From contig CANLOU010000006.1 in NCBI GenBank assembly GCA_947492995.1, forward strand, positions 24,079 to 88,078: a stretch of DNA of 64,000 nucleotides, given 5' to 3'. The notes under the pieces are model-generated. The model saw only the letters and a list, made by a program, of their open reading frames with translations, searched no databases and was not told the origin of the DNA. Made by a program: the position numbers and the translations under genes. Origin of the DNA: an uncultured Litoreibacter sp. GTDB taxonomy: Bacteria > Pseudomonadota > Alphaproteobacteria > Rhodobacterales > Rhodobacteraceae. How positions within the stretch are numbered: position 1 is the stretch's first letter; the number at the start of each line of letters is the position of its first letter. Shown here piece by piece: positions 60,532 through 64,000 of this stretch.

Positions 60532-62817
60532 TCAGCCATAGGTCGCAACCGGCGTTCCGGCGATGGCCGACATGTTCAGCAATCCCCGCGCGGTTATGGA
60601 CGGCGTCACGATATGGGCCTTGTTGCCCATCCCCATCAGGATTGGTCCGACCTCAAGCCCGCCCGCCTTCATCTTCAAGATGTTGCGCACGCCGGACGCC
60701 CCGTCCGTGTTGGCAAAGACCAGCACATTGGCCGCCCCTTCCAGACGCCCATCGGGGAACAGGCGGCTGCGCACATCGGCATCCAAAGCTGCGTCCGCGT
60801 GCATCTCGCCCTCATACTGGAAATCGCGCGTCGTGCTGTCGAGGATCGCCAACGTTTCGCGCATCCTGCGGCCAGACGCCGAGTCCAAATTGCCAAATTG
60901 CGAGTTCGAACACAGCGCAATCTTCGGCTCCACCCCAAAGCGGCGGACATGGCGGGCGGCGGCACACACTGTTTCGGCAATCTGCTCCGCGCTTGGGGCG
61001 GCATGCACATGCGTATCGGCAATAAACAAAGGCCCGTCTTCCAAAATCATCAGCGACAGCGCCCCCACGGGGTGCAGCGTCTCATCCCCCCCGCCCAGAA
61101 TTTGGGTCAGGTAATTCAGATGCCACAGGTATTGCCCAAAGGTCCCGCAAATCATCGAATCCGCCTCGTCGCGATGCACCATCACCGCGCCAATGGCGGT
61201 GGTGTTGGTGCGCATGATCGCCTTGGCCAGATCAGGCGTCACACCCTTGCGCGCCATCAGCTTGTGGTAGGTCTCCCAATAGTCGCGATACCGCGCGTCC
61301 TTTTCGGGGTTCACCAGCTCGAAATCAACGCCGGGTTTGATGTTGAGCCCCAGCTTTTCGGCCCGTGCCGCGATGACCCGGGGCCGCCCGATCAGGATCG
61401 GTTTGTCCGTCGTTTCCTCCAGCATCGCGTTGGCCGCGCGCATGACGCGCTCGCTTTCGCCCTCGGTAAACACGATCCGGCGCGATTGCGTCGCGGCGGC
61501 ATCAAAGACGGGCCGCATAATCATTGCCGATTTGAAGACGGAGGCGTCCAATTCCTCCTTATAGGCCTCCAAATCCTCGATGGGCCGCGTCGCGACCCCG
61601 CTGTCACACGCAGCCTTCGCCACGGCAGAGGCCACGACCCCCATCAGCCTTGGGTCAAACGGTTTCGGGATCAGGTAGTCCGGCCCAAACAACATCTCTT
61701 CGCCGCGATAGGCGGCGGCGGCTTCCGCGCTGGTGGTGGCCCGCGCAAGGGCCGCGATGCCCTCCACGCAGCCGATCTTCATGGCGTCATTGATGTCCGT
61801 CGCCCCCACATCCAACGCGCCCCTGAAGATGAAGGGGAAACACAGCACGTTATTGACCTGATTGGGAAAATCGCTGCGCCCGGTCGCAATGATGGCGTCC
61901 GGGGCCACCTCCCGCACAAGGTCTGGCAGAATTTCAGGCGTCGGGTTGGCCAGCGCGAAAATGATCGGCGCGTCGGCCATTTTCTTCACATGGTCCTGCG
62001 TCAGAACCCCCGGCCCCGACAGGCCCAGAAACAGGTCAGCGCCTTCAATCACGTCGTCCAATGTCCGCAGGTCCGAGGTCTGCGCGTAGTCCGCCTTCTG
62101 CTCCGTCATCTCGTCCGTCCGGCCCTCGTAGACCAGCCCGGCAATGTCGCACAGCCAGACGTTTTCGCGCTTCACGCCCAGCTTCAGCAGCATGTTCAGG
62201 CACGCAATCCCCGCCGCCCCGCCGCCGGTGGACACCACCTTGATGTCCTCGAATGTCTTGCCACAAAGGCGCAACGCATTGGTCGCCGCAGCCGAGACCA
62301 CAATCGCAGTCCCATGTTGGTCGTCATGAAACACCGGGATGTTCATCCGCTCACGGCATAGCTTTTCCACCACAAAGCAGTCCGGCGATTTGATGTCCTC
62401 AAGGTTGATTGCCCCAAAGGTCGGCTCCAACGCGCACACGATGTCGGCCAGCCTTTCGGGGTCTTTTTCGTCCAGCTCGATGTCGAAGCAGTCAATATTG
62501 GCGAATTTCTTGAACAATACCGCTTTGCCTTCCATCACCGGCTTTGACGCGAGGCCGCCGATATTTCCCAGGCCCAGCACCGCCGAGCCATTGGTCACCA
62601 CCGCCACCAGATTGCCGCGCGAGGTGTAATCGCGCGCCGTTGCGGGGTCATTCTTGATCTCCAGACAGGCCTCCGCCACGCCCGGCGAATAGGCCCGCGC
62701 CAGATCGCGCCCGTTGGCCAGGGGCTTGGTCGCACGGATCTCCAGCTTCCCGGGTTTGGGGAATTTGTGGTAATCCAAGGCCGACTGTTTCAGTGATTTC
62801 TTGCGATCGTCAGCCAT
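60532..62817 (-). CDS. maeB: NADP-dependent malic enzyme
   Basis: A 761-aa enzyme that decarboxylates malate to pyruvate. The malic-enzyme domain (residues 1 to about 420) has [40 protein letters not shown], the catalytic aspartate region [16 protein letters not shown] and the NADP motif [18 protein letters not shown]. The C-terminal ~320 residues are a phosphotransacetylase-like domain ([38 protein letters not shown]), typically a non-catalytic regulatory part binding acetyl-CoA. GGAGAGAG precedes the ATG and a 30-bp palindrome lies 16 bases further upstream. Confidence 0.95.
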   Translation of the reverse strand: MADDRKKSLKQSALDYHKFPKPGKLEIRATKPLANGRDLARAYSPGVAEACLEIKNDPATARDYTSRGNLVAVVTNGSAVLGLGNIGGLASKPVMEGKAVLFKKFANIDCFDIELDEKDPERLADIVCALEPTFGAINLEDIKSPDCFVVEKLCRERMNIPVFHDDQHGTAIVVSAAATNALRLCGKTFEDIKVVSTGGGAAGIACLNMLLKLGVKRENVWLCDIAGLVYEGRTDEMTEQKADYAQTSDLRTLDDVIEGADLFLGLSGPGVLTQDHVKKMADAPIIFALANPTPEILPDLVREVAPDAIIATGRSDFPNQVNNVLCFPFIFRGALDVGATDINDAMKIGCVEGIAALARATTSAEAAAAYRGEEMLFGPDYLIPKPFDPRLMGVVASAVAKAACDSGVATRPIEDLEAYKEELDASVFKSAMIMRPVFDAAATQSRRIVFTEGESERVMRAANAMLEETTDKPILIGRPRVIAARAEKLGLNIKPGVDFELVNPEKDARYRDYWETYHKLMARKGVTPDLAKAIMRTNTTAIGAVMVHRDEADSMICGTFGQYLWHLNYLTQILGGGDETLHPVGALSLMILEDGPLFIADTHVHAAPSAEQIAETVCAAARHVRRFGVEPKIALCSNSQFGNLDSASGRRMRETLAILDSTTRDFQYEGEMHADAALDADVRSRLFPDGRLEGAANVLVFANTDGASGVRNILKMKAGGLEVGPILMGMGNKAHIVTPSITARGLLNMSAIAGTPVATYG

Positions 62818-62832
62818 GATCTCTCTCCTTTC

Positions 62833-62862
62833 AAAAAGTAGTTTAATATTAAACTACTTTTT
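62833..62862. promoter_or_regulatory. Perfect 30-bp palindrome upstream of maeB
   Basis: Left arm AAAAAGTAGTTTAAT (62833-62847) is followed directly by its exact reverse complement (62848-62862). It lies 16 bp before the maeB ATG, so a bound regulator would block ribosome-site transcription. The core GTTTAATATTAAAC resembles operators of MarR-type repressors. It may also function as a terminator after nadK, which ends 27 bp away and is transcribed from the other side. Confidence 0.7.
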
Positions 62863-62888
62863 CTTTTCTGTTATACGCAACGCCAAAT

Positions 62889-63656
62889 TCAAGCGAATTG
62901 TTCGCGGATCAGCCGTTCTTCCAGCCCATGTCCGGGGTCAAACAAGATGCGGTGCGTCACCGACGGGTCCGACCTGATCTCAACCGACAACACGTTGCCC
63001 GCCGACCGCCCATCGGCATCCGCCATCACCGGCCGCTTCTCGGGCTGCAACACGTCAAAGCGCACCATCGCTGCTTTCGGCAGCAGCGCGCCCCGCCACC
63101 GGCGCGGGCGAAACGCCGACATGGCCGTCAACGCCAACACGTCCGACCCAATCGGCAGGATCGGCCCATGCGCCGAGTAATTGTAAGCCGTGGACCCCGC
63201 AGGCGTCGAGACCAGCGCCCCGTCGCAGACCAGCTCGTCCATCCGCTCGCGCCCGTCCACCGTGATGCGCAGCCGCGCGGCCTGCGATCCCGCGCGCAGC
63301 AGCGACACCTCGTTGATCGCCAGCGCTTCATGGGTGGACCCATCGGCCTTTTGGGCCACCATGCGCAGCGGGTTCACGGCCTCTTCCACCGCTTGATCCA
63401 GCCGGTCTGACAGGTCGTCCACCGCGTATTCGTTCATCAAAAACCCGACGGTGCCGCAATTCATCCCGTATACCGGCGTGTCGCTGGCCTGCGTGCCGTG
63501 CAGCGTTTGCAACATGAACCCGTCGCCGCCCAGGGCCACGATCACCTCCGCCTTGTCCAGCGAGGCCTGCCCGTAGCGTTCCTTCAACGCCCGCAATGCG
63601 TCTTCAGCGACATGCGTCTCCGAGGCCATGAAGGCAATTTTTCCAGTCTTGGGCAT
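62889..63656 (-). CDS. nadK: NAD kinase
   Basis: A 255-aa enzyme phosphorylating NAD to NADP. The catalytic GGDG is in VIVALGGDGFMLQTLHG; the NAD-binding parts are GMNCGTVGFLMNEY, ALAINEVSLLRAGS and VSTPAGSTAYNYSAHGPILP. Full length and in the normal size range. It diverges from glyA; NADP supply fits with the neighbouring NADP-dependent malic enzyme. Confidence 0.95.
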   Translation of the reverse strand: MPKTGKIAFMASETHVAEDALRALKERYGQASLDKAEVIVALGGDGFMLQTLHGTQASDTPVYGMNCGTVGFLMNEYAVDDLSDRLDQAVEEAVNPLRMVAQKADGSTHEALAINEVSLLRAGSQAARLRITVDGRERMDELVCDGALVSTPAGSTAYNYSAHGPILPIGSDVLALTAMSAFRPRRWRGALLPKAAMVRFDVLQPEKRPVMADADGRSAGNVLSVEIRSDPSVTHRILFDPGHGLEERLIREQFA

Positions 63657-63842
63657 GGGTTAGCGCACTCCTTGGCCGATTGTTTGCCGCGCGGACGTCA
63701 AAACACAAGCCCAAAGCCTGAGCCAAATTCATAATCCCCAGCCGTATTTCCCTTAATCCGCGTCGTTTTAGACGCTTTCCCAAGGCCGCGATTCCCCGTA
63801 TTGCAGGCGCAACACCACGTGCACCCATCAGGAGTCTGCCCC
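63657..63842. promoter_or_regulatory. Divergent promoter region nadK / glyA
   Basis: The 186-bp gap carries the promoters of both genes. A GCGTC-GTTTTA-GACGC stem-loop (about 63760-63775) and an AGGAG ribosome site 7 bases before the glyA ATG are visible. No riboswitch or longer conserved RNA fold was recognised. Confidence 0.45.
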
Positions 63843-64000
63843 ATGAACGCCTCTCACCGCGATACCGGTTTCTTCACCCAAGACCTTTCCCAGCGTGACC
63901 CAGAGCTGTTTGCCTCGATCACATCCGAGCTTGGGCGGCAGCGTGACGAGATTGAGCTGATTGCGTCGGAGAACATCGTCTCCAAGGCGGTGATGCAGGC
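63843..64000 (+). CDS. glyA: Serine hydroxymethyltransferase (partial, N-terminal 52 residues)
   Basis: Only the first 52 codons are in the window. They read [20 protein letters not shown] and [20 protein letters not shown]; the latter is the characteristic SHMT N-terminal block. The enzyme is a PLP-dependent converter of serine and tetrahydrofolate to glycine and methylene-THF. A CAGGAG ribosome site precedes the ATG. The right end is cut by the window edge. Confidence 0.93.
   Translation, partial: MNASHRDTGFFTQDLSQRDPELFASITSELGRQRDEIELIASENIVSKAVMQ

Noticed and set aside
60430..60540. Short peptide starting MFKNILKEFARAAEDAS in the maeB-prpE gap
   Set aside because: It looks protein-like for ~22 residues but runs through a hairpin and into antisense of maeB, has no ribosome site and no stop near a sensible end. 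A gene remnant cannot be excluded.
60394..62361. Long plus-strand open frame (655 codons) opposite maeB
   Set aside because: It is antisense to a fully conserved malic enzyme and has the Arg/His/Gly-rich composition typical of shadow frames in G+C-rich DNA.
1..64000. tRNA, rRNA, riboswitches
   Set aside because: No cloverleaf with a T-arm GTTCGA-type loop, rRNA segment or recognised riboswitch was seen; only short hairpins were found.

Overview
The window looks like a chromosomal segment of an alphaproteobacterium of the family Rhodobacteraceae, most likely a marine roseobacter-group organism. The support is the high G+C, the dense overlapping operons with ATGA/GTGA junctions, the TRAP transporter plus sugar-acid dehydrogenase gene sets, a DmdC-type acyl-CoA dehydrogenase, a MerR-controlled acyl-CoA cluster, a Hint-domain protein and a 'PKTGG' sulfotransferase. 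No rRNA, tRNA, CRISPR array, integrase or transposase was seen. Both window edges cut a gene: a Gfo/Idh/MocA oxidoreductase on the left and serine hydroxymethyltransferase (glyA) on the right.

Region 1 (1-18103) is a large carbohydrate-acid catabolic locus. A TRAP transporter (dctP-dctQ-dctM) heads a long minus-strand operon. It continues through a phytanoyl-CoA dioxygenase (PhyH) gene remnant, altronate dehydratase (uxaA), a Gfo/Idh/MocA dehydrogenase, a shikimate dehydrogenase-like protein, an intact PhyH dioxygenase, a DAO-type FAD oxidoreductase, a beta-hydroxyacid dehydrogenase and a DMT permease. Converging on it are uronate isomerase (uxaC) and a mannitol-dehydrogenase-family hexuronate reductase. 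Three further Gfo/Idh/MocA genes diverge from uxaC. A GntR/FCD regulator lies divergent to dctP, and a DenD-like dehydrogenase closes the locus. Hexuronate use is clear (uxaC, reductase, uxaA); the substrate of the many extra oxidoreductases is not.

Region 2 (18284-23815) is a plus-strand operon for non-phosphorylative sugar-acid breakdown: SDR dehydrogenase, IlvD/Edd dehydratase, FAH-family hydrolase, D-2-hydroxyacid dehydrogenase and an enolase-superfamily dehydratase. Region 3 (23816-25918) is a small accessory patch: a partnerless Phd/YefM-like protein behind two palindromes, a 54-aa membrane peptide with a good sigma70-type promoter, and a strikingly AT-rich P-loop ATPase gene.

Region 4 (25915-34929) holds mixed housekeeping and metabolic genes: a PanE-like reductase, an oxalyl-CoA-synthetase-like ligase, a YedK/HMCES protein, a periplasmic 5'-nucleotidase, a DUF952 protein, pyrD, an ArsC-like protein, a MATE exporter and two PaaI thioesterases. 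Region 5 (35096-45948) is an acyl-CoA catabolic cluster: two MerR regulators with a strong palindromic operator, a DmdC-like acyl-CoA dehydrogenase, a GST, a YidD-like protein, a thiolase, a FadB-type multifunctional enzyme and, between them, an unusual family of NTF2-like repeats beside a cupin. Region 6 (46031-53881) carries a Hint-domain protein, a sulfotransferase, a DMT permease, an acyl-CoA ligase, a second MATE exporter and two proteins of unknown role.

Region 7 (53950-58384) is a clean nucleoside-salvage operon cdd-deoA-deoB-add-upp. Region 8 (58472-64000) has prpE, maeB (behind a perfect 30-bp palindrome), nadK and the start of glyA.

Several short intergenic repeats recur near gene ends. 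They are a GTATTTTTGCCAAAACGAA element (at least five copies), a CATTGTTCCAAAAATATC element followed by G-rich stem-loops (two copies), and a bipartite AGTGGTTAA / TCCGACGCA(T/C)GCGTCG element (two copies).
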